Shown: positions 22,496-33,381 of the stretch, in pieces
How positions within the stretch are numbered: position 1 is the stretch's first letter
How the letters are laid out: every line of letters starts with the position of its first letter
Assembly (NCBI GenBank): GCA_037962975.1
Contig: CM075670.1
Coordinates: 86,369,501-86,433,500, forward strand
Direction of reading: 5' to 3'
DNA length: 64,000 nt
From: Clitoria ternatea
Taxonomy: Eukaryota > Streptophyta > Magnoliopsida > Fabales > Fabaceae
Notes under the pieces: model-generated
Database searches by the model: none
What the model was told of the DNA's origin: nothing
What the model saw: the letters and a program-made list of their open reading frames with translations, nothing else
Made by a program: the position numbers and the translations under genes

Positions 22496-24110
22496 TGTAA
22501 CATCATAAATTAGGAATTATTTGACATGTAAGATTAAGGAGGGAAATTAAATTAAAATGGGAGATATAAAACAAATACAAAAATTACCTATATGTCCTTA
22601 AATCATTTAAATTGCTAAATTTCTTCTCCTTTTCCATTTTGTTTTCTCGTAGGCGACAAAGGAGTTCATTCTTCTTCTTCTGTTTTCTCTTCCAATCCGT
22701 GACACCATTCTTCTTCTCCTTCAATCTTCTCTTAATTTTATCAATCTTCTCTTAATTTTATCCAATTCGTGACACCATAGATGGCAAACCACATAATAGA
22801 TAGGTGAATCAGTTTGACGACTATCATTTATTATGTATAATGCTCACCCTTATTTGTGGATATATTTACAGTGGACTTAGGACGCGATAGAGATTGGTGA
22901 GAGGTCACTCAACTCGAGCATGGAGCATTATGTATCTGTACCTTGTACATGATGCATATAGTTGTTTTGTAGTATCCTTGGCCGACTCCTGTGCATACCT
23001 ATTTTGATGCGTGTATTTATATATGTATGTGTATATGCTTAGAGGATTAAGTAACTAAGTAGAACTGCTTTGAATCTATACTTGCAGTTATGATGTTTAG
23101 TTAAGGATGTTGGAGTGTGGTGACTATGGATGGTCCTACCATTTATATATATATATATATATATATATATGAGGTTGATAGATCCAGGAATTATGGACAT
23201 GTATATAATGTGATGTTGATGCATGAAATATCCAACAATTGCTATTGTATGAGACATAACAGTGGCTATATGTTAGAACCATGATTGCATAACATTTATA
23301 TGGTTTTCCTACATAATTGATCAATTAAGATAGTCAAATAGCAAATTATGAGGTGTGAATGGCATAGAATAGTTTTAATAGTATCTATGCATGAATTGTG
23401 ACATGTAGAAACTAGAATGGGTCAATTCCATTGAAAAATGACCCCTAAGTTACATAAAATGCCTCAAAATGAGTCAAACGCAATTATGCGCATAAACCTC
23501 TTGTTTTTAGGAATTTTTTAGTACGTCCAGTGGCTACGCGTCACAAATGATGTATTATAGCTAGTGTCAAAATTTGGTAGTCATTGGATTTGAAATGAAA
23601 AAGATAGGGGAGCTAGAAGTTGAACAATTTGTATTTTTTGAGTTGCTATCATGAAACTGATATACTGTAGGGTATGAATCGATTCCCCTGATACATGAAT
23701 CAATTCCCCTGTCTCATGAATCGATTCACAGAGGAAAAACTTTAAGCATGAATCAATTCACCAGGTGCATGAATCGATTCAAGCATCTATCTAGAACGTG
23801 TGAATCATTTCATAGGGGGAATGAATCAATTCATCCCCCTGTTGCATTCTTGTTTGTGCAAAATTTTCTACATGAATCGATTCATGCCTGCTCTGAATCA
23901 ATTCATGCCATTGTTTCTTCAAAAAATTTTCATGCTTGTTGTATATTGGTATTATTGACCCAAGCATCATCATTTCTTGATATATAAATATATTTTCCAT
24001 ATTTTGGTAATTAAATTAAGTGTTTTTAAATCCTTATTTTGAATTCGGATTTAATCATGAAAAATTTTCTAGGATTTTTGAGTTTATTTTTATTAATTAA
24101 GGTTGTTTCA
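22496..24110 (+). repeat. 5' LTR of element A, internally deleted
   Basis: It is 1,615 bases against 2,846 for the 3' LTR. The segment matching about 56,830-58,060 of the 3' copy is missing. At the scar (about 22720-22800) there is a duplicated AATCTTCTCTTAATTTTATC, a repeated CAATTCGTGACACCAT, and a 23-base piece identical to 20189-20211 but inverted relative to this LTR. The LTR ends GGTTGTTTCA. A TATATAAATA box lies at 23981-23990, about 80 bases after the palindrome array. A (TA)n microsatellite lies at about 23143-23171. Confidence 0.85.
23676..23904. repeat. GAATCGATTC palindrome array, 5' LTR of A
   Basis: Nine copies start at 23676, 23697, 23718, 23750, 23771, 23802, 23823, 23874 and 23895. 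The steps are 21, 21, 32, 21, 31, 21, 51 and 21. Four copies are the CA or TG derivative of the central CpG. Confidence 0.9.
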
Positions 24111-24113
24111 TTT

Positions 24114-24125
24114 TGGTATCAGAGC
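24114..24125 (+). other. Primer-binding site, initiator Met tRNA
   Basis: TGGTATCAGAGC begins three bases after the LTR end and is complementary to the 3' end of plant initiator tRNA-Met, where minus-strand cDNA synthesis starts. Confidence 0.9.
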
Positions 24126-24288
24126 GGACTTGAAAAAGTCCAAGGCCAAGGTTAACCTACTAATATGAATTGAGTGAAATCATGTGAAAGTTGTCAAGTA
24201 TTGAATTATTTGATGAGATCAACTGTGAATAAATTGTATTCTTATCCATGAAAGATACTAAAGTGTGGTGTTATTTCCAGGATAAGAA

Positions 24289-25401
24289 ATGGCTAACCGT
24301 CAGGGTATGGATGCTATGGCGGCTGTATTTCAGTGTTTTGCTGATATTCTAGAAAGGTTGAATCAGCCTCAACTAGCAGATAATCATAGTCTTGACTGCT
24401 TCTTGAAGCGTAAACCCACTAAATTTCATGGAGGCTTTCATCCTGACCAAGCTTATGCACGGATTCAGAACTTGGAAAGAATCTTTGGCAGTTTGTTATG
24501 CATTGAGGCACAAAAGGTTAAATATTGTGTATTTATGCTTCAGAATGAAGCCGAGAATTGGTGGAAAATTACTAAGGTCAGAATGATAGCTGCTGGGACT
24601 CAATTAATCTAGGAGAACTTCAAGGCGTGTTTCCTTGAAAAATACTTTCCCGACACTGTGAGGAGCAGAAAGGACCTAGAATTCATGAAACTAAGGTAGG
24701 GTAATATGAGTGTTGAAGAATATGCTGCTAAGTTCGAAGAGCTATGCCAATTTTATCCTCCTTTTCAGTAGCTTGAGACTGAGGGTTCTAAATGTATTAA
24801 ATTTGAAAGTGGCTTAAGACCTGAAATCAAAAAGGCATTCAAGCATCAAGAGATCAGAAGTTTCCATATTCTTATGAATAAATGTAGGATCTATGAAGAG
24901 GATGATAAGGCTTATGCTGGATCAAGCAGTAAACCTGATATTTCTTCAAAGCTACAGCCTACTAATTTTAAAAGGCAAGAAAAGTTTAACAGAGGTGGAT
25001 CATCCTCTAAATCAAGACGTTGAGGTACTCCTAGTAATCGTTCTATTGGTCGTCCAAGGGACGGTAAATGTTTCAGATGTGGTGGTAACCACTTTGCTAA
25101 AAACTGTGACAAAGAGTAAGAGGTTACTTGTTATCACTACAATGAAAAAGGGCACATCCACCCTAACTATCCTCAATTGCATCAGGTGGATGCTAATACT
25201 AATGGTAACCGTGGAGGCTTCCAGGCACGAGGCCGTGGAAACAGTAACCGTTGTGGCCGAGGGAATAGTGGTCGTGGTAATGCAATGGTTTCTAGAAATG
25301 ACCGTGGTAGAAATTCTAATCCACCAGCTGCAGGCAGAGTCTATGCTATCACTGCTAAGGATGCTGCTCAGGCTAATGATCTAGTGCAAAGTAAGTGTTG
25401 A
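24289..25401 (+). pseudogene. gag of element A
   Basis: Opens at ATG 24289. The retrotransposon gag (capsid) region includes FLKRKPTKFHGGF (about 24403), NEAENWW (about 24544) and EEYAAKFEELCQFYPP (about 24715). A first zinc knuckle CFRCGGNHFAKNC lies at about 25072. The second knuckle reads CYHYNEKGHIHPNY, with two Cys now Tyr (TGT to TAT). In-frame stops interrupt it at several places (about 24610, 24697, 24769, 25021, 25117). A glycine/arginine/asparagine-rich tail follows. It would form the virus-like particle and package RNA. Confidence 0.8.
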
Positions 25402-27140
25402 CTTGGTGATTCTATACTTGATATTGTATTTGATTCTGAAGTGACTCAGTTTTTTATTGCTGATGATTGTGTGAGACATTTGAGATTGCCTATTATTGAT
25501 ATGAATCGACTTTGGATGTATCTAACCCGACTGGTATTAGATTATGGACATTTATGATGTGTAAATATGTATCCTTCACTTTGGGTGATAGGAGTTTTAT
25601 GACTAACTTAATATGCCTACCCTTGAAAGGTCTTGATATTGTACTTGGAATGGATTGGCTATCAGCCAATAAAGTAATGGTTGATTATCAGAATCGGCAG
25701 TGATTTTCCCAAATCAAAATGCCAAAGACTACACAATCCAAGGTATATCCCAATTACTTATGTTATTCTGTTTGGCTGATGGAAAGAGTGGGTCTAGAGT
25801 ACATGATATTCCCATTGTTTATGACTTTTCTGAGTTGTTTCTGGAGGTTGTACCTGGTGTTCCTCCTAAAAAGGAAATTGAATTCTCTATTGATCTTGTT
25901 CCTGGAGCTGAACCAATCTTTATTGCTCCTTATAGGATGTCCCCTGTTGAATTAGCAGAATTAAAGAAGCAAGTTAATGAGTTGTTAGAGAAATAGTTTA
26001 TCTGACCTAGTATATCACCGTGGGGTGCTCTAGTGTTGCTAGTTAAAAAGAAAGATGGCAGTATGTGGTTATGTGTTGATTACCACCAGTTGAATAAGCT
26101 TACAATAAAGAATAAGTATCCATTGTCAAGGATTGATGATTTGATTGACCAGTTGTGGGGTGCTTCAGTCTTTTCAAAGATTGATTTGCGATCCAAATAC
26201 CATAAGATCCGAGTTAAGGCTTTAGATATTCCCAAAATGGCATTTAGGACCTGATATGGTCACTATGAATATATGGTAATGTCATTTGGTGTAACTAATG
26301 CTCTTGCTGTATTTATGAATTATATGAACAACATCTTTCACCCATACTTAGATCGATTTGTGGTTATCTTTATCGATGATATCTTGATTTATTCTATGTC
26401 TTATGAGGAGCATGAAGAACATCTTAGTTTGGTACTCCAAGTACTAAAAGAAAAGTAATTGTTTGCTAAATTTTCCAAGTGTGATTTCTGGATGGATACG
26501 ATTCAATTTCTGGGACATGTTATTTCTAGTGAAGGTGTTTCTGTTGATCCTTCTAAAGTGGAAGTTGTTATGGCTTGGGAGAGACCTAAGGCAGTTACTG
26601 AAGTCAGGAGTTTCATGGGTTTAGCTGGATATTATTAGAGATTCATTGAAGGATTCTCTAAAATTATGTTGTCGATGACTAAGCTAACCCAAAAGCATGT
26701 TCCTTTTGTATGGTCTTCTAAGTGTGAGAAGAGTTTTCAGATTGACTTCTACTCCTGTAGTAGCATTGCCTAATTTATAGGAAAGTTTTGTGGTATATTG
26801 TGATGCATCAAGGCTGGGCCTTGGGTGTATATTGATGTAGAATGGAAAGGTAATTGCTTATGCCTCACGACAGTTACGACCACATGAACAGAACTATCCT
26901 ACCCATAATCTAGTACTTACAGTTGTGGTCTTTGCACTAAAAATTTGGAGACATTATCTTTATGGTTCTAAATTTGAAGTGTAATATCTGTTTGATCAGA
27001 AGGAACTAAATATGAGGCGGAGAAGATGGATTGAGTTTCTGAAACACTATGACTTTGATTTGAGATACCATCTAGGAAAGGCAAATGTAGTAGTTGATGC
27101 CTTAAGCCAGAAATCCATTCATATGGCAGTTATGATGGTT
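25402..27140 (+). pseudogene. Protease, reverse transcriptase and RNase H of element A
   Basis: The protease active site is degraded (DSEV where DSGA is expected, about 25433). ILP-type core GLDIVLGMDWLSANKVMVDY (about 25630) follows in another frame. RT: SPWGALVLLVKKKDG (about 26020), CVDYHQLNKLTIKNKYPL, PFGVTNA-like MSFGVTNA (about 26279) and the active-site motif FIDDILIYS intact at about 26370. RNase H CDASRLGLG at about 26801 and YHLGKANVVVDALS at about 27067. At least three frame changes (near 25500, 25700, 26740) and stops near 25994, 26252, 26456 and 26636 disable it. Confidence 0.8.
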
Positions 27141-28140
27141 AAAGAAATAGAGTTACTTAAGAAATTCAGGGATATGAATCTAAATATAGATGTTTCTTCA
27201 TCTGAAAAAGTGATTCTTGGCACTTTGAAGATAGCTAATGAATTTTTAAAGCTAGTGTATACTCAACAGTTGACTGATGACTATTTAGTTAAGATGAAAG
27301 AGACTCAGGCAAATGGTAAGGACCTATTCTTAACGGAAGGTTCTGATGGTATTTGGCGAGTGAAAGGCCAAGTTTATGTGCCTAATTCTAGTGATTTGAG
27401 AAAAATGGTACTTAATGAAGCTCATTAAAATATGCTAAGTATCCATCCATACACTACAAAGATGTATCATGATCTGAAGTTGTATTTCTGGTGGCCTGGA
27501 TTGAAAAGAGATGTGGTTGATTATGTAGCTCATTGTATTATTTGCCAAAAAGAAAAGGTTGAACATCAGAAGCCATCTGGTGGTTTACAGCCTCTCGAGG
27601 TTCCTGTATGGAAATGGGATGCTATTGCCATGGATTTCATGATGGGGTTACCCAGAACTCATAGTGGTCATGATGCTATCTGGGTTATTATGGATAGATT
27701 AACAAAGTCTATACATTTCTTGCCTATCAATATGAGATATCCCTTATAGAGACTAGCGCGGTTGTATATCAGTGAGATCATTCGACTACATGGTGTTCCA
27801 TCTTCTATTGTATCGGATAGAGATCCAAGGTTCACTTCTCGATTTTAGGGAAGCTTACACCAGGAGTTAGGCTCAAAGCTCTGGTTGAGTTCGGCCTATC
27901 ATCCTCAGACAGATGGACAGTCTGAGCATACCATTCAGAGTTTAAAGGACTTGCTGAGGTGCTGTGTGCTAGTGCATGGTGATGGGTGGCAGTAGTATCT
28001 CCCATTGATTGAATTTACTTATAACAATAGCTAGCATAGCAATATTGGTATGGCTCCATATAAGGCTTTATATGGTAGGAAGTGTCGAACACCTCTTTGT
28101 TGGTTAGGGACTAGTGAAAGTCTGATGTTAGGGCCTGAGA
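27141..28140 (+). pseudogene. Integrase of element A, N-terminal part
   Basis: Zinc-binding segment (CIICQKEKVEHQKPSGGLQ, about 27534), core residues in WDAIAMDFMMGLP (about 27618) and SSIVSDRDPRFTS (about 27805), then HPQTDGQSEHTIQ (about 27900). Stops near 27427, 27748, 27847, 27994 and 28030. It breaks at LMLGPE (28140), where element D begins. By comparison with element B about ten codons (30 bases) that should follow are absent from both sides of D. Confidence 0.8.
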
Positions 28141-29683
28141 TGAAAACGAAGCTTGATGTGGTGTTTTGGAATTGTAGCTTTTATGAGAAGAATCAAGTTT
28201 TTATAATATGCGTGCCAAGTTTAAACACGGACATTGTAGTGATAGAAAGATGTCGTTCTACTCAGGAAGGATTAGTTTGGAAGCCTAGATTTCTGAATTG
28301 ATTTAACAAAGGATTTACTTTGATTTTTGGAAAGAAAAATAGTAAAAATAATCAACTGAAAATAATAGATCTTGCTAAAAGAAAGAACAAACAATATCAA
28401 GTTTAATGGAAATAAAATGTGGAAAGTTGGGATTTGTTTCATCTATCTCACCTTTCATAAGTTGTTTAAATCTGCATGCGTGGAATTTGAAATGATAGTT
28501 TTTACATCACAATCAAAGTCATTTGCATCGATCCCTCGACTACAAAGTTCATAAGAATGGTTTCAACCTGTTGATCCCTCAGTCACTTTGAAACCACTCC
28601 AGCATTAATGCTCGATTGTTTGAACGCTTGTTACACTAGATGCCATCCCTAGCAACTACTATAACAAGTATTTTGATCCAGATCTTCTTTAAATAGTTAT
28701 TTTCCAATACACTTGAGAAAACCAAAGTCAAGAAAATAGTGATCAAGTACCTTCAGACATTAAGCACAGAATGCAATACAAAAACCATCAGATCTCATTA
28801 CCATACATGTAAACTTAAAACAACATTATGTGGGGTTTGAATCAATTACAACCAATCCCAATGAATGGACTAGCTACTCATGAATTTCATGTTCACTAAT
28901 TAATTTCTGAAGGAAATGAGGAAAGAATAACAAAAACTATTGTGGGTGAAGAAAAATAAAACTCTAATTCCGTAGGATACTACTCTATTCTCCTTTTAAA
29001 TAAGAGTCTTGCTTAAGCTCATTTTTCTTTTGCTTAACCGAAAACCCACTTGGTGATAACCCATAAAGGTGGATGCACTGGGATCGCACCATTGGTCAAT
29101 AAAAAAGTAAGTGGCTCATCTCCTTAAATCACGCTCAAGCGAAGGGTATTCTCGCTTGAGCGTGTCTGCGCTTAAGCTTCATATCACCACCTGATACTTA
29201 TTTGCTTCAATACGCTTGAGTGCAAGGCTCAAGCTCAAGTCTCTGATATGTCACGCCCAAGCGCCCCTGTCACGCTTGAAGAATCTGATGCTTCTGATTT
29301 GTTATGCTTGAGCTTGTGATTCATGCTCAAGCTTCACCTTTCACGCTCAAGCTTGAATCTTCACGCTCAAGCTTTCTTTGCTCATGCTTAAGCGTGATGG
29401 CTTCACATGGTCAGGTTCCAGCCCGACCACGCTTAAGTAAGTGAATTCTTCACTTAAGCGTGGTGTATGGTGTTGCCTCCTTCAGCTTGTTGACTTTCTT
29501 CTTTGACTTAGAATTTCCTACAACTTTTCAGGAGTTTCAACATAAATTTTCCTATCTTCAACATATTCATATATTTTTAAGGTTCATGCTCAATTCCTCT
29601 ATTTATTAATCTATTCAATTCAAATCTTTACAAATTTAGTTCAAATGAAAACATGAAATCAATGCTTGATCAACCTTTATCAA
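28141..29683 (-). repeat. 3' LTR of element D
   Basis: Minus strand TGATAAAGGTTGATCAAGC ... ends at TTCA (28141). It matches 54395-55987 throughout with small indels (1,543 vs 1,593 bases). The minus-strand tract GGTTGGGGAGAGTT (29697-29684) just outside it is the polypurine primer. A TATTTAAAA box candidate is at 29002-28994. Confidence 0.9.
29126..29465. repeat. CACGCTCAAGCGTG-type array in LTR of D
   Basis: Ten or so copies of ACGCTCAAGCGT and its TTAAG/TTGAG variants. The first pair (TCACGCTCAAGCGA and TCTCGCTTGAGCGTG, about 29127 and 29148) is 21 bases apart. The array lies in U3, about 125 bases upstream of the TATA-like box on the minus strand. The other LTR has the same array at about 55405-55770. 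Confidence 0.85.
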
Positions 29684-29697
29684 ACTCTCCCCAACCT

Positions 29698-30979
29698 GGA
29701 GTTTTGCTAAACAAGAAAGCAATCATGATGTTCAGATTCTAGCTTAAACAAAGTTAAAGACAGTATTTAAATTTCAATACTTTTGGACATATGGCTTCCT
29801 TAATATCCATTCATTTGAAATGCAATGCACAATTGAATTTTCCACATAGCAAGTAACCTAATACTGTAAGAATAAGGAGTTCTCTTTATCTCTCACTTGG
29901 TTTATGTTTCATACATTCATCATCAGAATTGCCTTATTAGCATTTCCAGTCATTTCCAATCAAACCAAAATCAAAAGAGCAGCAAAGATCAAAAGGTCTT
30001 TAGTAAGGTTATAATAGGGTTGGGCTCATAATAATTCTTGGTTTTTCTAGAAGACAAATTGCATGCAAAAAAGGAAAAGCATAATCATTAATGACTTTCA
30101 TAATTTGTGATCTTGCTTCCTTTGCTTCGACTCCAGATTCTTTCCCTTTTTTTTAAGTAGTAGTTCTCCTTTTATTTTAATAATTTTTTTTGAGTTATAT
30201 AAAGAGAACTACTTTCTTTTCTTTTCCTTCTAAAATTTGTCTTTTCTAGCCATCCCTCTCTTGCATCACCAGAAGTATTTATGCTCTTTTACCTTAGGCA
30301 TGCTATTTGGGTAGGATTTGATTTTTCACGTTCAGGCTTGAGTGATTTATGAATAAACAATTTTAGGCTCAATGGGTTCAAAAAAATAGGTCAATTACTT
30401 TTATTATAGGTAGCTTTTTGGCTCTGGCTTAATTTGTTTTACAAAAATGCCTTAATCATCTCCCTACTTAACTCTTTAAATAAATGTTAACTAGAAATTT
30501 AGGCAATGCATACAGAACAATTACTAATGAGACTCTCACTGTTTAATTACTCACTTATTCACATGGTTATATGGCCATATTCCAAGATTCTAATAGTAAG
30601 AGGTTCAAGCATATGCAAAAATTTTCAAAAGCACATTTATTCCAATTTCCCAGGTCTGAATTCAGCCATTTGTGCTTTAAAAATAATTTACTATCTTAAA
30701 ATTTGTTGCTATACCTAATGAATCTTTGCATGCATTTTACTTTTCTTGCTTAAAGTTGGTTCTTAGTTAGGCATTCAAAAACAATTTAACGTCAAGCATG
30801 TCATCATATCAAAAAAATCAAATGCAATCATCATAAAGGCATGAGAAAAGTTCCAAAATTTTGTCCAAAAATTTTAAAACTAAGTACCAAACTGCAGCAA
30901 GATAAAAAGTATTAGAACTAAAGAGAACCGAGACTAGAAATCATAAAATGTTAGTTTAGAAATGGCAATGACTCATCTC
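29698..30979 (-). other. 3' noncoding region of element D with a hairpin
   Basis: No gene seen between the accessory ORF and the PPT. AGTAGTTCTC at 30159-30168 and GAGAACTACT at 30204-30213 are perfect 10-base inverted arms around an AT-rich 35-base loop, so transcripts could fold here. Confidence 0.5.
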
Positions 30980-32278
30980 TCACTCATCATCCTGCGTATT
31001 ATCCTTCTGTGCATCTACATCCTGTTCTAGATTAGGCTCTGGTGCATATTCCCTGGCTAGAGGTGGTTGTGATGATTGTCCAGCTTCGGAAGATCCACCC
31101 TTTACTGGAAGAATAGGCCTGTCCCCAAGACAAGCAATGTGAGCTGAGAACTGAGCAGGATCCATCCAAGGGTTAAACTGGCCCACTAGGATGTTGTGAT
31201 ATAAGCCATGGTGAAGATGCACAAGACCTCTGTGATTGGCACTCTGCTGTGCCAGGATGTGATTTTGCTATAGGTTGAGATGGTAAATGGCATGAAGAAT
31301 CATTTTTATCTCTGAGTTTAAAGATGTTGTTGGTTCTTGTGATGCTGCTGCTAGTAGAGGTGGTGCATTTTCTGGTGCAGCTGATGTAGGGGTGGTGCAG
31401 TAGTACTCTATGAAGCACTTATCAATTGGTGGCTTGATGGGTTTAATGTCCTGAACATCAACCTCATTTACTGCACAAAAGTCATTGATGAATGCAAGAA
31501 ATCCTAAACTCTCATTTACCTTTTGTCCTTCCTATGAAATCTTTTGGTCAACTGTCACAAATTTATAAATTTCATCTGAAATGATCTGAGCCAAATCTAT
31601 TGTAATATCATCCTACAAAATACAATACAGTAAATAGCATTTGGCATAAATCAGATCAGAGACATGTGCATTAGGAGCCACATTTGTGAGTAAAAATGAT
31701 GTCCACACTTAGGAGATAGTGGTTATATCCTTTCTTAAGATTCGTAGTGGGTTATCTCCTTGACCAGTTTTGAAGTGACGCCCTACAATGCAAATAGCTT
31801 CTTCTATTTCATGAGTTTCAATGAACTCATTCCTTTATCTCATGGAAGCATACTCACATATTTCACCATCAGCCAATTCCATTATGTTCCCTAAATAGCT
31901 GTTTATCTTATTTTTACCATAGGAAAGCCATGTTCCCCTCACATAGGTCCTTCTGTCACCTACACCTTCTTTGGGTCATGCATTGGCATAAACTCTCTTA
32001 ATCTTTGGGTCATATTTATCTCTTAGGTAGCAGATTTTCAACCAACTTCTATTCCTGATCACCTACAAAAAAGGATCACAGTCTCCAAGACCCGAGTCTA
32101 CCTTTCTCTGAGGGATGAATGTCCAATTTTGGATATCTTCGTAGTGCTTGCTTCTGGCTTTGTCCCTGAATTTTAGACCTGCATCTTAATCTTTAGCGCG
32201 GGGTCCTTTTCCTTTGTTTCTTCTATTGGAGCCTCCAACTGGAAGGGAAGTAGGTGTAACTTGTTTTGTTCTCGCCAT
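30980..32278 (-). pseudogene. Accessory ORF of element D (plant-transposon-protein type), six stops
   Basis: From ATG at 32278 a single frame of 432 codons runs to TGA at 30982-30980, crossed by six stops but no net frameshift. The start reads MARTKQVTPTSLPVGGSNRR, a basic N-terminus. The centre contains WTFIPQRKVD, YVRGTWLSYGKNKINSYLG and AKCYLLYCILQDDITIDLAQ, which resemble the ORF often labelled putative plant transposon protein downstream of pol in Athila-like elements. The C-terminal third is Pro/Ala/Gln/Glu rich and ends acidic (AQKDNTQDDE). The function is not known to me. Position after pol and same strand fit an accessory or env-position gene. Confidence 0.6.
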
Positions 32279-32994
32279 CTGAAATCACTCAAGAAATTAT
32301 TACACTAATGGAAGAACACATTTGAAGCCTCTAAAATTTGGAATTTACAGTAAATATAGAATAAAGACTTCTTAGTTAATGTAACAGTATGTATCACTCC
32401 AAAAAGTATTTAAAGAACATGGTATGCATGCATATTAGTGAATATGTAGTAGAGACCTTTTATTTCATTTAGCATTATGCAACATGTAACAATTGAATGC
32501 ATACCATAGAAAATACACATGCCAATCATATTAGAAACATTTTATCAAACAGTTGGTATGCAGCAACAAAAATAAGATCAAAGTTCTCAAAATTACCTCT
32601 CAATCACTCATGGAAACAATGAATCAAAGCAATGATGATCATTATCAAAATATAATCATGCATGTGAGGAATAATGGAAGTTGAATTTTATGAGAACCAA
32701 ACATATTCTTACATGCAGAAAGGTACCATTCATCAAAAGGAAAAAAATAGCATGCGGAAGCTTTAAGGAAAGGGAAGAGAGTTACCTTATTCTCATAATG
32801 AAAAGAGTAATAGATGCAGCAATGAAAAGAGATGCGGTTGGAATTTTGAATGAATAATGCACGAGTAAAGGTGTAGGGAAAATGGTATAATCAAAGAATT
32901 TGAAATGGACTATAGGAGTTACACATTCATAACTATGTAAATGAGTGATAATGGCCCTTAATTTTTGCAATAAATGGTATCAGGCGTGGCAGTT

Positions 32995-33376
32995 TTAAAA
33001 CTGCTCGCTCAAGCTTGAAGTTCATGCTTGAGCGTATCTGAGACAGAATCAAGTATAGGAGAATTTTCTTAAGCTCAAGTGGTGCACTTGAGCGAGTAAT
33101 TTAAAATGAACACCTGATGCAAAAATTTCTATCCTTGCTCAAGCGTGAGAGTTCCCGCTCAAGCGTGAAGTACAGAAAGGACCCTGATACAAATTGAGTT
33201 CCACACACTTAAGCGTTATAGGTTTCACTCGAGCGTCTTGACCCCTGATGAAAAATTAATTTCCTCACTCTAGCACGATTGGGTTTGAGCCTCGAAGGAG
33301 TTTGTTGTGTGCTTGGGATTCGTTTGGGCTTAGACACCTCGCTTAAGCGAGTTAAGCGGAAGGGACCTCTGATGTG
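32995..33376. repeat. Internal palindrome array of D, part 1
   Basis: Copies of CGCTCAAGCG/CGCTTAAGCG and variants between 33004 and 33360, the same core as in the LTRs of D but inside the element. The copia LTR at 33382 interrupts the array, which continues at 34970. It lies between pol and the accessory ORF, upstream of the latter. Confidence 0.75.
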
Positions 33377-33381
33377 AAATT

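Noticed and set aside
24893..25384. 163-codon hydrophobic plus-strand frame
   Set aside because: Out-of-frame reading of element A gag; the gag frame itself shows the zinc knuckle and Gly/Arg tail.
31173..31418. Minus-strand frame with Ser/Thr clusters
   Set aside because: Alternative register of the accessory ORF of D; the main frame 32278-30980 is continuous apart from stops.
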